Assembly: GCA_020073645.1 (NCBI GenBank)
Contig: JAIQET010000004.1
Location: forward strand, 42,656 to 106,655
From: Terriglobia bacterium
Lineage (GTDB): Bacteria; Acidobacteriota; Terriglobia; Terriglobales; Acidobacteriaceae
DNA length: 64,000 nt
Direction of reading: 5' to 3'
Shown: positions 1-8,869 of the stretch, piece after piece
Numbering within the stretch: position 1 is the stretch's first letter
How the letters are laid out: each line of letters begins with the position of its first letter
Notes under the pieces: model-generated
Seen by the model: only the letters and a program-made list of their open reading frames with translations
Told to the model about the DNA's origin: nothing
Databases searched by the model: none
Translations under genes and position numbers: made by a program

Positions 1-633
1 ATACTGCTGCTGCGAGATTTCCTGCTTGTCCACCAGCTGCTTGTAGCGGACCAAATCACTCTGGGCCTTCACGTTGTTGGCTTCCGCCTGCGCCAGTTGT
101 GCTCTACCCGAGGCGTATTGCTGGCGGGCTGCGGCGATCCCGGCGCGTGCATTCTCCACATCTGCCTGGGCAGACGTAAGCTGGCTGCTGGTCCCGACCG
201 AAGTGATCGGAACGTTGACCAGCGCAGCCTGGGCGGCGGCTTGGGCGTCATCGTAGTTGGCCTTTGCCCGATCCACTGCGACCTGGTAATCCTTGGCATC
301 GATCTGCACCAGGGGCGATCCCGCCTCGACGTACTGGTTATCCTCCACCAGCAACCGTAAAACGTGGCCGGAGACGCGGGGACTGATGGAATTGAGGTGC
401 CCGTCGATCTGGGCGTCATCCGTCGATTCGTAGCTGGCGAAATAGCGCCACAGGAAAAAACCTGAAACCAGCAGCACCAGTCCGGCGATGATCAACAGCA
501 GGCGGAAGTGAGGATCACGACGGCTGAATCGCCTCCAGCGCAGGTCCTTCTCCGTAGCCGGCAAGGGAACCGGGCCCGCCGCAGGGTGTTCGGGGCGGGT
601 CTCGTGGACAACAGCGTCTGTGGTTTCTGCCAT
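1..633 (-). CDS. HlyD/EmrA-family membrane fusion protein (C-terminus outside window)
   Basis: Periplasmic adaptor that would link an inner-membrane exporter to the TolC-type channel encoded next to it. Reading from the ATG at 633, 211 codons stay open to the window edge, so the C-terminal part is missing. A single membrane anchor lies at about residues 38-57 (LLLIIAGLVLLVSGFFLW). It is followed by the biotinyl-lipoyl-like segment STDDAQIDGHLNSISPRVSG, typical of EmrA/HlyD proteins, and then an Ala/Gln-rich coiled-coil hairpin. The start lies 2 bases beyond the stop of the upstream TolC-like gene, so the two form one operon transcribed leftward. An EmrB-type MFS pump would be expected just outside the window (inference). 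Confidence 0.9.
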   Translation of the reverse strand, partial: MAETTDAVVHETRPEHPAAGPVPLPATEKDLRWRRFSRRDPHFRLLLIIAGLVLLVSGFFLWRYFASYESTDDAQIDGHLNSISPRVSGHVLRLLVEDNQYVEAGSPLVQIDAKDYQVAVDRAKANYDDAQAAAQAALVNVPITSVGTSSQLTSAQADVENARAGIAAARQQYASGRAQLAQAEANNVKAQSDLVRYKQLVDKQEISQQQY

Positions 634-635
634 GA

Positions 636-2138
636 TTACTTACTCTTCAGGTATTGCTTTACCCCCGCCTCGGCGGAACCCGTGGCGCGTGCCAGGGCCA
701 CCTTGGAGAGATTGTTGGCGTAAAGACTGGAAATGTAGTTCTCGTTGGCGGCGGCCACGGCCTCTTGTGCCTGGATGACTTCCAGGTTGTCGGTGACGCC
801 GGCGGCGAAACGGTCCCGGGCCTGGATCAGCGTCTGGCTCGCGAGATCCACCGAACTACGGGCCACCTCGACTTGCTCCGCCGTGGCCGCCAGGTCCAGC
901 AGCGCCGTGCGGACCTCGTAGTCAATCTGTCCACGCAGGTTGTCCAGTTGTTGCTGGCTCTGCCGCAAGGCTGCCTCGGCTTGCAGGACGTCCCCTTTCA
1001 CTTTGCCGCCCTGGAAAATCGGAATGTTCAGGGTGCTGCTCACCTCAAAGGTGCCATGCGAATTGCCGGGATTGATGCCGAGGTCGCCATAATTCGCGTT
1101 TACGCCCAGAGTAGGAAAATACTCCGCAGTGGCCGCTTTGCGGAAGCGCTCGGAAGCCCGCACCTGCTCCAGCGCCGCCTGATAATCGGAGCGCGACCTG
1201 TAGGCGCGCTGCAGGCTATCCTCCAGGCCCAAGGTTGTTGAAGGCTCGTACGGGGCTTCGTCGGTCAACGTGAATTCCTGCCCGGGAGGAAGTCCGATCA
1301 CCCGCCCCAGCGCGAGCTTTTGCTTGGCATAGTCGTTGCGCGCCACGATCAACTGTTGCTGCCGGGTTTGCAGTTCCACCCGCGCGCGCAGGGTATCGAT
1401 GGCGGGGCTCACCCCCGCATTCCGCTGGTCCACAGCTTTGTCATAGAGCGCCTGGGCAGTTTGTACCTGAGCCCGTGCGGTGTCCACTCGAGCGGCTCCG
1501 GCGAGTGCCTGTAAATAAGCGTTGCCCACCGCCAGCACCACCAAGTCGCGCCCGTCCTTGTAGGTGTAGCGGGCGGCTTGCTCGTTGTTGGAGGCGCCAC
1601 GCTCACGGTTCAACGATTTGAGATTGAAGAGCGAGAGACTCAGGTAGGCGCGAGTGTCGAAGAAACCGTAAGGACCGACAATCAACGGCACGCCCGGAAA
1701 GCGAATTCCCTGCGCCGCCAGGTTATTTTGTGCCAGGTTTTCGCTGGTGCCGGTGGTCAGGTTCGGCAGGAGATCGCTGAGATCTTTCCACTTCTGTCCG
1801 CGAGCCGCCAGGGTGCTGTCACTCTGGAGCAGAAGCCCCAGGTTATTCCTGAGACCGCGCTCGATGGCGTCTTTGAAAGCGAGCGGCAGCACCTCTGAGG
1901 TAGCTTTGCCTTCTGGGACGCTGCCCGCGAATGGGTTTTGCGTGGTTACGAGGGCGCCGGTGGCGCCAGTCCCCACATTGGGCTGCGAAGCGACCGGGTT
2001 GCCGGGATAGACTCCCGAGGCTTGGCAAAGCGCGGGTACCTGGGGGAGAAGAAAGTAAGCAATCGTGCACAAGACGGCGACCCTAAGGCGCACCGTTTGT
2101 TGCTTAAACCGCTGCTGCCTCGCGCTGGGGTCTTTCAT
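636..2138 (-). CDS. TolC-family outer membrane efflux protein
   Basis: Outer-membrane channel component of a tripartite efflux or type I secretion system, about 500 residues as is usual for TolC/OprM proteins. A signal-peptide-like hydrophobic segment near residues 16-40 ends around ALCQA. It is followed by two repeats of the OEP fold rich in Ala, Gln and Leu, with motifs such as LNIPIFQGGKVKGDV and TLIQARDRFAAGVTDNLEVI that are characteristic of the family. The ATG at 2138 was chosen; an in-frame GTG at 2156 is an alternative, and neither has a strong ribosome binding site. The adaptor gene follows 2 bases downstream, and the pair is probably co-transcribed from the 2139-2468 intergenic region. 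Confidence 0.92.
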   Translation of the reverse strand: MKDPSARQQRFKQQTVRLRVAVLCTIAYFLLPQVPALCQASGVYPGNPVASQPNVGTGATGALVTTQNPFAGSVPEGKATSEVLPLAFKDAIERGLRNNLGLLLQSDSTLAARGQKWKDLSDLLPNLTTGTSENLAQNNLAAQGIRFPGVPLIVGPYGFFDTRAYLSLSLFNLKSLNRERGASNNEQAARYTYKDGRDLVVLAVGNAYLQALAGAARVDTARAQVQTAQALYDKAVDQRNAGVSPAIDTLRARVELQTRQQQLIVARNDYAKQKLALGRVIGLPPGQEFTLTDEAPYEPSTTLGLEDSLQRAYRSRSDYQAALEQVRASERFRKAATAEYFPTLGVNANYGDLGINPGNSHGTFEVSSTLNIPIFQGGKVKGDVLQAEAALRQSQQQLDNLRGQIDYEVRTALLDLAATAEQVEVARSSVDLASQTLIQARDRFAAGVTDNLEVIQAQEAVAAANENYISSLYANNLSKVALARATGSAEAGVKQYLKSK

Positions 2139-2468
2139 ATCGAAACGGGCGGGCACAAACAGACGAACGACTTATGTTGATTCGATCCTCAGCATTATAG
2201 ATGCAAAGGATTGACCTTTCGTCGCGGTACGGGGCGCGGGGCGGCCGGGCAGGTCCCCATGCCGGCATGGAGACGAATGGCCCTAGCAAAAATGTGCAAA
2301 TTGTTTCATCTTGACACACATTGCAGTGCCGGAACACACTCACATGCCCTCCTAAGGGCTCAGGTAGCAAGGGGTTTTGACTAGTCTCAGTCCTTCTTCA
2401 GGAACAGGGGTCCCTCAGGACTGGATCACTCTGAAACACTGGCGTTTATCGCACACAGGAGATCGTCC
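2139..2468. other. Divergent intergenic region between the efflux operon and the kelch oxidase gene
   Basis: 330 bases without a credible gene, between two divergently transcribed genes, so it must hold both promoters. A TTGACA hexamer is present at 2311-2316 on the + strand, but no good -10 lies at the right distance. Sequence at 2452-2465 (acacaggagatcgt) gives the GGAG ribosome binding site for the ATG at 2469. Nothing else convincing was seen. Confidence 0.5.
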
Positions 2469-4019
2469 ATGCTGAATGTTTTCCGCAGCGAGCGTAACCA
2501 GCTCGCCGTTCTGCTTCTCATCCTCGGGTTGACAATCCTGATGACGCTTCCGCTGTCGGCAGAGCCAGCTCGAGCTGGACAGAAAGCGACCAATCCAACG
2601 GCAGCGAAAAAGGCGCAAGTGGGCCTGCGACAAGATCCAGCTCTGGTCGGTTCCTGGGGCGTGCCACAGCAGTTGGGGACGGTGGGCATCCACGCTGCTC
2701 TGATGCACACCGGCAAAGTGGTGTTCTGGTGGTACCCGTTGGGTACTGCGACCAACTCGCCTGCCAAGCTGTTGGACTACGCTACCGGCACGATCACCGA
2801 CATTACGATTCCCTTCGATGGTGACTTCTTCTGTTCCGGCATGACCATCATGAAGGACGGCCGCTTGCTGGTGATTGGCGGACTGTTGGGTGATCCCTTT
2901 CCTCACGTCCCAGACAAGGGAATCCCCCAGACGGCGATCTTTGACCCCATTACCGAGACGTGGTCGCCGGGCACCAATATGAATTTCGCCCGCTGGTACC
3001 CGACCGCTGTGGAGCTGAACAACGGTACGGTTCTGGCCCTCACCGGCAAGAACGCGACTGCTACCGCGATCGTGCTGCAGATGGAAACCTATAACCTGAC
3101 CACCGGCAAGTGGACCACCTTGCCCGGAAGTGCCAACATCGGACCCCTCAGTGATACCTACTTGAAGATGAAGCTGCTCCCCTCGGGCAGGATCTTCATG
3201 GGAGGCGCGAACGCGCAGAGCCTGCTGTTCAGTCCGGCAACCAACACCTGGAAGACGAGTGCCAAGATGAACTTCGGCAATCGCTACCATGGTGGCGTCA
3301 CGCTGCTGCCGGGTCTCACCAAGGTCTTCACGGCCGGTGGTACGCTGACTTACCCGGGCGGCGGCGCAACCGCCACGGCTGAGGTGATTGACACCTCGGT
3401 TGCGACTCCGCAATGGAGTTTCGTCGCGCCCATGAACTTCCCGCGCTACAACGCCAACCAGGTGCTGCTGGCCGACGGCACCATCCTGGAAGTAGGCGGC
3501 GCGCAAGTCAGCAAGTACCTGTCCCCGGTCACCACACCGGAACTGTACGACCCGGTTGCCAATACCTGGACGGAGATGTCGGTTCAACCCAATCCCCGTA
3601 CCTATCACTCCACGGCGCTTCTGCTGCCCGACGGCACGGTCATCGCCGCCGGTTCGGATGACCCGGCCAACGTAACCGCCGGCAACGAGTACGAAATCTT
3701 CAGTCCGCCCTATCTGTTCAAGGGCGCTCGTCCCACCATCACGTCCGCTCCCACTTCGATCACCTACAAGCAGCAGTTCACGGTCACCACACCAGACGCT
3801 GCGTCCATCACGCGAGTGGCGCTTATCCGTCCGGGCGCAACCACTCACGATAACGACTTCGACCAGCGCTTTGTGGACATGACCTTCACCAAGGGTACGG
3901 GACAGCTCACGGTCACCGCTCCCCTCAGCTCAAACTACGCGCCGCAGGGTTGGTACATGCTGATGATCCTGAACTCCAGTGGTGTGCCGTCCGTGATGCC
4001 CTTCCTGCAGATCCAGTAG
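2469..4019 (+). CDS. Secreted kelch/galactose-oxidase-like copper radical oxidase
   Basis: Predicted extracytoplasmic oxidase of the galactose oxidase/glyoxal oxidase superfamily (516 aa). An N-terminal hydrophobic segment (residues about 11-30) followed by SAEPARAG looks like a signal peptide. Kelch-type beta-propeller repeats (VIGG, FMGG, VGG, AAGSDD) fill the middle, and a DUF1929-like Ig domain fills the C-terminus. All copper-radical ligands can be placed: Cys122 (DFFCSG) and Tyr177 (RWYPT) for the thioether-linked cofactor, axial Tyr379 and His380 (RTYHST), and His460 (TTHDNDFDQR). This supports a catalytic copper radical enzyme oxidising a primary alcohol or aldehyde with O2. The substrate is unknown. 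It is monocistronic, followed by a terminator at 4046. Confidence 0.88.
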   Translation: MLNVFRSERNQLAVLLLILGLTILMTLPLSAEPARAGQKATNPTAAKKAQVGLRQDPALVGSWGVPQQLGTVGIHAALMHTGKVVFWWYPLGTATNSPAKLLDYATGTITDITIPFDGDFFCSGMTIMKDGRLLVIGGLLGDPFPHVPDKGIPQTAIFDPITETWSPGTNMNFARWYPTAVELNNGTVLALTGKNATATAIVLQMETYNLTTGKWTTLPGSANIGPLSDTYLKMKLLPSGRIFMGGANAQSLLFSPATNTWKTSAKMNFGNRYHGGVTLLPGLTKVFTAGGTLTYPGGGATATAEVIDTSVATPQWSFVAPMNFPRYNANQVLLADGTILEVGGAQVSKYLSPVTTPELYDPVANTWTEMSVQPNPRTYHSTALLLPDGTVIAAGSDDPANVTAGNEYEIFSPPYLFKGARPTITSAPTSITYKQQFTVTTPDAASITRVALIRPGATTHDNDFDQRFVDMTFTKGTGQLTVTAPLSSNYAPQGWYMLMILNSSGVPSVMPFLQIQ

Positions 4020-4045
4020 AGCGCGGCTGAATTAGCTTCGATGTG

Positions 4046-4076
4046 GGGCAAGAGGTTTCAACCTCTTGCCCTTTTT
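4046..4076 (+). terminator. Rho-independent terminator
   Basis: A 12-bp perfect inverted repeat, GGGCAAGAGGTT (4046-4057) with AACCTCTTGCCC (4060-4071), is followed by TTTTT. It ends the kelch oxidase transcript. The stop of the convergent acyl-CoA dehydrogenase gene is at 4077, so the stem may also stop leftward transcription, although the T-run exists only for the + strand. Confidence 0.85.
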
Positions 4077-5567
4077 CTATTCCACAGCCTGGACCGGCCG
4101 GTTGCTACGAGCCAGCAACGCCTCGGCGGTAAACGCAGCCAGGTCGGAAAACAATGACTCGGCGGTTGCTTGCTTCTCTTCAGCCGGCAAGCTGAGTTGC
4201 TTCTCCACCCGCGCTTCCATTTCCCGCAGGGCCGGCGCAGGCGGGCTTGCGGCCAGGCGCTGGAACAGCAAGCGGTGCGCACCCTTGCGTTCCATCACCT
4301 CCAGGCCATCCAGGATCTGGCGGTGGGAAGTCCCCTCCCAGATGGCGAGGATCATAGCTTCACGCAGCCAGCGCTCGACGGAGTATTCCTGGAGCGTGCC
4401 CAGGCCACCGTGCACCTCCATGGCCCACTTCGCGGTTTGCACGGCAAACTCCGCCGTCCAGTATTTCGCCAGATGAGCCACCAGGCGGAACAGGTGATAG
4501 CGGTCCGAGTAGGGCGGCTTCTCCCGCCACACCTGGTTCAAGAGGTCCACCGCCTCCCAGGCCAGGTGCGAAGCAGCCCGCAGTTGCCGCAAGCGATCTT
4601 CAAACTGCTGCCGCAGCAACGGCTGCTCGAAGATGGGTTTCCCGAAGGCCACTCGCCGTTCCGCAAAAGTCAGAGCGTCGGCCATTGCTCGCTGCGCCAG
4701 GGCGACACTGCCCATGCTGTTGGCGACGCGCGAGAGGTTCAATACCTCGAGGATAAGATAGATCCCCTGCTCCACCGTGCCCAGCAGCCAAGCCTGACTG
4801 TCGCGCAACTCGATTTCTCCGGTGGGAACCGAGCGCGTCGCGATCTTGTTCTTCAGGCGGCGGATGAAGTAATTGAGCTGGCCATCCTCGCGACGCCGGG
4901 GCACGAGGTAGAGTGCCAGCCCGCGCACATTCTGCGGAGCGCCCTCCGGCCGTGCCGCCACAACTGCCAGGTCGGCGCCGGCGTTGCTGGCGAAATATTT
5001 GTCGCCGGTGAGCTGCCAGTGGTTTCCGCTTGGCCGAGCCACAGTTTCCACATTCGCGCCCAGGTCGGAGCCTCCCTTGATCTCTGTCATCCAGGTTGCT
5101 CCCTGCCAGGCGGCGCCTTGCCGCTCGAGCAACTGGGGCAGGAAGCGCGCTTGCAGCTCGCGATCGCCATACTTCAAAAGGGGTGCGATCGTGCCCAGCG
5201 AAACCGTGTAAGGGCAGGACAGCCCAGGGTCGTAGAACGCCGTAACGTAAATACCAAGATAGGCGGGAAGCAGCGACTCCTGCTCAAACCCGCGCCACAG
5301 CACGCCGCTGCGATACCCGTGTTGCAGCATGCGCCAGTATTCGGGTGGGTACAGAATCTCGTCCACCCGGTCGCCGAGGCGATCGAACATTCGCACCCAA
5401 GGGGTGCCGCCGCGGTCCACGGCGTCGGAAATGCCTTGCCCTTCCTTCTGCCACCATTCCTGGTAGGCTTGCAGCCAATCCTGACGCGAGACATCGCCTA
5501 AGACGGACTGCAGGAACAGCAAGGGTGAGCGCAAGATGTCAAAGCTGTTGGACGGCATACTCTCCAT
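4077..5567 (-). CDS. Acyl-CoA dehydrogenase, AidB-like
   Basis: Flavoprotein of the acyl-CoA dehydrogenase superfamily (496 aa), most like the long AidB branch because of its extended N-terminal helical part. The FAD/substrate motif WMTEIKGGSDLGAN lies at residues 159-172. The C-terminal helical domain carries RVAFGKPIFEQPLLRQQF and WAMEVHGGLGTLQEYSVERW, and the signature IWEGTSHRQILDGLEV follows. The ATG at 5567 has AGGGA upstream; a second ATG at 5558 is possible. The frame is open much further upstream, but that part overlaps the DUF1634 gene and is not coding. AidB itself is induced by alkylation damage; whether this relative acts on DNA-damage products or on acyl-CoA is unknown. Confidence 0.88.
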   Translation of the reverse strand: MESMPSNSFDILRSPLLFLQSVLGDVSRQDWLQAYQEWWQKEGQGISDAVDRGGTPWVRMFDRLGDRVDEILYPPEYWRMLQHGYRSGVLWRGFEQESLLPAYLGIYVTAFYDPGLSCPYTVSLGTIAPLLKYGDRELQARFLPQLLERQGAAWQGATWMTEIKGGSDLGANVETVARPSGNHWQLTGDKYFASNAGADLAVVAARPEGAPQNVRGLALYLVPRRREDGQLNYFIRRLKNKIATRSVPTGEIELRDSQAWLLGTVEQGIYLILEVLNLSRVANSMGSVALAQRAMADALTFAERRVAFGKPIFEQPLLRQQFEDRLRQLRAASHLAWEAVDLLNQVWREKPPYSDRYHLFRLVAHLAKYWTAEFAVQTAKWAMEVHGGLGTLQEYSVERWLREAMILAIWEGTSHRQILDGLEVMERKGAHRLLFQRLAASPPAPALREMEARVEKQLSLPAEEKQATAESLFSDLAAFTAEALLARSNRPVQAVE

Positions 5568-5608
5568 GGTCCCTGCTCTCGTCGACAAAATCAACGAGAG
5601 CGGCATGA

Positions 5609-5992
5609 TCACGAACTTCCGATCAGGCTGTACAGCAGTACCGCAAGCACGATCAGGGTAAAGACCACGTACATGCGATCGTGCTCGGCGGCAAATCCGA
5701 AAACGGCAAAAGCAACCCGCGCAACTGGGGTGGCGATCAGCAACAGCAGCCCTAACTGGATGATGCCGCGCCCCCGCAGATCCGTAGCGTTGTGGATGAT
5801 CCCAGGAATACTGCGCAAGTCGGTGGGCTCGCCGCGAAACACGCGATAGTCCGCCGGTTCGTGGCCGTGTCGCGCCAGGTAGATGGCCGCGCCGCACAGC
5901 ACCACCGCCGCCGACAACAGTACGCCGATGCGCAGCAAGTCGGCGACAATATCCTCCACTCGCTGATCGGTCCATTTCTCCATTGCCAGCAT
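5609..5992 (-). CDS. DUF1634 membrane protein
   Basis: Small integral membrane protein (127 aa) with three predicted helices, at about residues 20-40, 78-98 and 104-123. The sequence matches the DUF1634 pattern, with an amphipathic N-terminus ending DIVADLLRIGVLL and a central extramembrane stretch. DUF1634 genes are commonly found next to TauE/SafE transporters, as here. The GGAGG that serves the ATG at 5992 lies within the end of the preceding gene, whose stop is at 5994-5996, so the two are probably translationally coupled. Its molecular role is not known; it may be an accessory subunit of the transporter. Confidence 0.85.
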   Translation of the reverse strand: MLAMEKWTDQRVEDIVADLLRIGVLLSAAVVLCGAAIYLARHGHEPADYRVFRGEPTDLRSIPGIIHNATDLRGRGIIQLGLLLLIATPVARVAFAVFGFAAEHDRMYVVFTLIVLAVLLYSLIGSS

Positions 5993-5993
5993 C

Positions 5994-6830
5994 TCAGATC
6001 CTCCCCGCCAGGCCCTTGTAGATCATCTGTATCCCCAGCACCACGATCACCACGCTGAACACCAGCCGCAGCCACTTGGTTTCCGCCTTCATCAGGATGT
6101 GAGTGCCGATCAACGAGCCGGCCAATACCCCCAGCATCACCGGCATCGCCAGGCCGGGGTCGATATAGCCCCGGTTCAGATACACGCCGGCGCTGGCCGC
6201 CGCGGTCACGCCAATCATGAAGTTGCTGGTCGTGGTGGATACCTTGAAAGGGATCTTCATCGCCTGGTCCATCGCGAGCACCTTCACCGCCCCTGAGCCG
6301 ATGCCCAGCAATCCCGACAAGGTGCCTGCCCCGAACATCAGGCTGAACCCGGCTGGTACCCGGTCTACGTTGTAGTGACGCGTGCCTTCCGGAGTGGGAA
6401 AACTGCCGTTCATGCGTAATCGGGTGGCGAGGGGATCGGGTGGAATATTCCAGGATGACTTGGGCCGAGGTTTGCGCGAAAGGTACGCAGAATAGAGCAG
6501 GACCGCACCAAAGATCGTGGCGATCGCGTTGGTCGGAACAATCGCCGCCAGGGAGGCTCCCGCCAGCGCGCCCAGTGTGGTCGCGATTTCCAGGAACATG
6601 CCAATGCGTATGTTGGTGAAGCCTTCTTTGACGTAGGCGGCGGCCGCTCCGGAGGAGGTCGCGATCACGGAAACCAGCGACGCTCCGATGGCATACCGGA
6701 TATCCACTTTGAAAAAGAGAGTCAATAAAGGAACCAGAACTACACCGCCGCCCAGCCCGGTCAGCGCTCCCAGCAAGCCGGCAATCAAACTCCCCAGCCA
6801 CACCAGGATGGTGAACTCGAAAATGGTCAT
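5994..6830 (-). CDS. TauE/SafE-family sulfite/anion exporter
   Basis: Polytopic membrane transporter (278 aa) of the TauE/SafE (DUF81) family, generally linked to export or uptake of sulfite, sulfoacetate or other small anions. The two internal repeat signatures are visible: LLGALTGLGGGVVLVPLL near the N-terminus and SGLLGIGSGAVKVLAM in the second half. About eight hydrophobic helices are present. The start was set at the ATG at 6830, which has GGGAGG four bases upstream; an ATG at 6845 is also in frame. It is operonic with the DUF1634 gene directly downstream. The substrate cannot be read from the sequence. Confidence 0.9.
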   Translation of the reverse strand: MTIFEFTILVWLGSLIAGLLGALTGLGGGVVLVPLLTLFFKVDIRYAIGASLVSVIATSSGAAAAYVKEGFTNIRIGMFLEIATTLGALAGASLAAIVPTNAIATIFGAVLLYSAYLSRKPRPKSSWNIPPDPLATRLRMNGSFPTPEGTRHYNVDRVPAGFSLMFGAGTLSGLLGIGSGAVKVLAMDQAMKIPFKVSTTTSNFMIGVTAAASAGVYLNRGYIDPGLAMPVMLGVLAGSLIGTHILMKAETKWLRLVFSVVIVVLGIQMIYKGLAGRI

Positions 6831-6957
6831 CCCACCTCCCGCCATGATGTTGCCACATCGCAGGCTGATTCCTCATCCCAAAAGCAGGTTGCGTTCGGAA
6901 GACGCACCTTTGGAATCAATTTCCACAACAGCGAGGTTGGCGGGGCGAGAAAATTGG

Positions 6958-8601
6958 TTATTTCTTCTTCTTGCCAAAGATATCGGTCAAGGCATCGATC
7001 GGTGACGGTTTGTTGCCGGTCTTTCCGGATAACACGTTCTTCAGTGCGCCACCGGCCATTCCTTGTATATCGGGAAGGAAAGCCGGGTTTGAAGTCGTAC
7101 CCTGGATCAGGAACGGAATGCCTCCACCCTTGCCGCCAAGTCCTGCAAGTTGGGTGACTCCGCTCACGGCGCCACCCGTCAGATTCGCGTTCATGCGGAA
7201 ATTGAGGGCGCCGCCCGGGCTGATGGTGCCGCTGCCCGTAACCTCTCCCAGCGCAGGAATGTTGAGGTTGATGTTGTCGGTGCGAATGCCTTCCGGAGCG
7301 GCCCGCAGGTTAGTGCTCAGGTTTTGAATGGTAGTGTCGTTCCCGCCCGCGCTCTTACCGGAGAGAGCAGAGATGGCGGAGAGCTTGGAGCCCAGGTTGA
7401 AACCGGCCAGCCGGGTATCGGCGAGCCGTACCGGCCCGGTGATCACCGGTTTGTCCGTCGGACCGCTGATGCCAAGGTCGAGCGAAAGCGTCCCTCCCTG
7501 GAGGGCGGATCCAGACGGCAAAACCACGCCCAGGGCGGGTAGCATGGCCTGGAGTTCATCCACAGGCATGTTCTGCCCCACCAGTTTCATGTTCAGCAAA
7601 GTCGAGTCACCCTGCGACCGGTAACCCCCAGTCAGGTGGGCGACGGCTTTGCCCATCGCGATGTCTCCCTGGGTGAGCGTGCCGGATTGGCTCTGCAGCG
7701 TGTGGTCCAGCGCGTACTTGAGTTCTACGGGCTTGCTGGCGGGCGTAGCCTTCTCTGCCAGCTTGAGCTTGTCCGCCTTCAAGGCGCCGCTGATGTGCGC
7801 TGCTTTGCCATCGGAGTTCAGCGTGCCATCCAGGTCAGCCAGTCCCGCAATACCGGTAGAGGGATCAACGAACCCGGAAGCTGAAAGGTCGAGCCGCTTG
7901 ATCGCAAGCTTGGCCTCGAGCGGCGTAAGCGAGGCATCCGTGGCATTGATCGGGCCGGCCGTGCCGTCGAGTTTCAGGGTTCCGCCGCCCGGCAAGTCGG
8001 CACTCATGGTGAACGGGAACTTGGAGGTAGCCGAGAAATCCCGGACCTCGATATTCACCTTGTCATACACCTGGGGCTTGGCGGACGAATTTGCCTTTCC
8101 CACCGTCACTCGGCCATCGCTGACGTTCAGCTTGGCGACTGACAAACCGCCGGTGGAAGACGAAGGCTCACTGGACTTGGAAGCAGCAGGAGCGCTGGGC
8201 TTGCTCTCAGATTTCTCCCCCAGGCTGGAGAAGTTCCACTTACCCGAGGACGAGCGCAGCAGCGCGATTTGCGGCTGATCGAGGGTCAGGCCGGTAACGT
8301 GGAGGGTCTTGGAAAAGATCAACGGAAAGATTTCCACGCCCACGCGCAGTGCCTTGGCCCGCACGAATGGCTCTTTACTGAAGGCGGGATCGTCGGCGAT
8401 GGAAATGTCGTCCGCGCCCACACTGCCCGAGATCAGAGAGAACGACAGGTTGCCGACTTTCACCTGCCGGGCAAGCGCGTCCGTCAACTCCGACTCCAAC
8501 CGGGGACGAAAGCTGTTAGCGTCCACGAAGAAGGGAAGAGCGATGACAATCACGAGCAGGACGGCAACGATGATTCCGACGATGCGAAGGGTGCGTTTCA
8601 T
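6958..8601 (-). CDS. AsmA-family protein
   Basis: Large inner-membrane-anchored periplasmic protein (547 aa) of the AsmA family, a group involved in outer-membrane lipid homeostasis and transport. The N-terminal helix (residues 6-24) is followed directly by VDANSFRPRLESELTDALARQV, the AsmA N-terminal hallmark. The rest is repetitive beta-rich sequence with a Ser/Ala/Pro-rich linker (residues about 145-165) and an AsmA-like C-terminal block. The protein ends in a Lys tail (GKKKK). The ATG at 8601 is preceded by GGAGGAGG. It stands alone, upstream of the TauE gene on the same strand, with a 127-base gap. Confidence 0.87.
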   Translation of the reverse strand: MKRTLRIVGIIVAVLLVIVIALPFFVDANSFRPRLESELTDALARQVKVGNLSFSLISGSVGADDISIADDPAFSKEPFVRAKALRVGVEIFPLIFSKTLHVTGLTLDQPQIALLRSSSGKWNFSSLGEKSESKPSAPAASKSSEPSSSTGGLSVAKLNVSDGRVTVGKANSSAKPQVYDKVNIEVRDFSATSKFPFTMSADLPGGGTLKLDGTAGPINATDASLTPLEAKLAIKRLDLSASGFVDPSTGIAGLADLDGTLNSDGKAAHISGALKADKLKLAEKATPASKPVELKYALDHTLQSQSGTLTQGDIAMGKAVAHLTGGYRSQGDSTLLNMKLVGQNMPVDELQAMLPALGVVLPSGSALQGGTLSLDLGISGPTDKPVITGPVRLADTRLAGFNLGSKLSAISALSGKSAGGNDTTIQNLSTNLRAAPEGIRTDNINLNIPALGEVTGSGTISPGGALNFRMNANLTGGAVSGVTQLAGLGGKGGGIPFLIQGTTSNPAFLPDIQGMAGGALKNVLSGKTGNKPSPIDALTDIFGKKKK

Positions 8602-8869
8602 GGCCCGCCTCCTCCATGAAGGCTGATTCCGGGTCTGGCTTGCGTGCGAGCCGCGGGGCCGGGGTTGCCCGCAAGAGTGGGTGCGCATGGGTTGCGCACA
8701 TCGACTGCCCCTCAAAGAAGATGATACTGGAAAGGGAGGGTCGCGTATTTCAAATCCAGGGTTTGGCTGTCAAATTCTTGCCGGGACCTTTCCCAAAACG
8801 GCCGGAGAAGTGCCTCCGTGAGTCACTGGAACAGGTTCCTCGCGCAGAAAAGCGCGCAATCTAGTGCCC

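Noticed and set aside
2415..3848. 477-codon antisense frame over the kelch oxidase gene
   Set aside because: The sense frame carries the copper-radical ligands and a signal peptide; the antisense protein is low-complexity Arg/Gly/His-rich.
4170..5501. 443-codon frame opposite the acyl-CoA dehydrogenase gene
   Set aside because: The opposite strand has the acyl-CoA dehydrogenase signatures; this frame has none.
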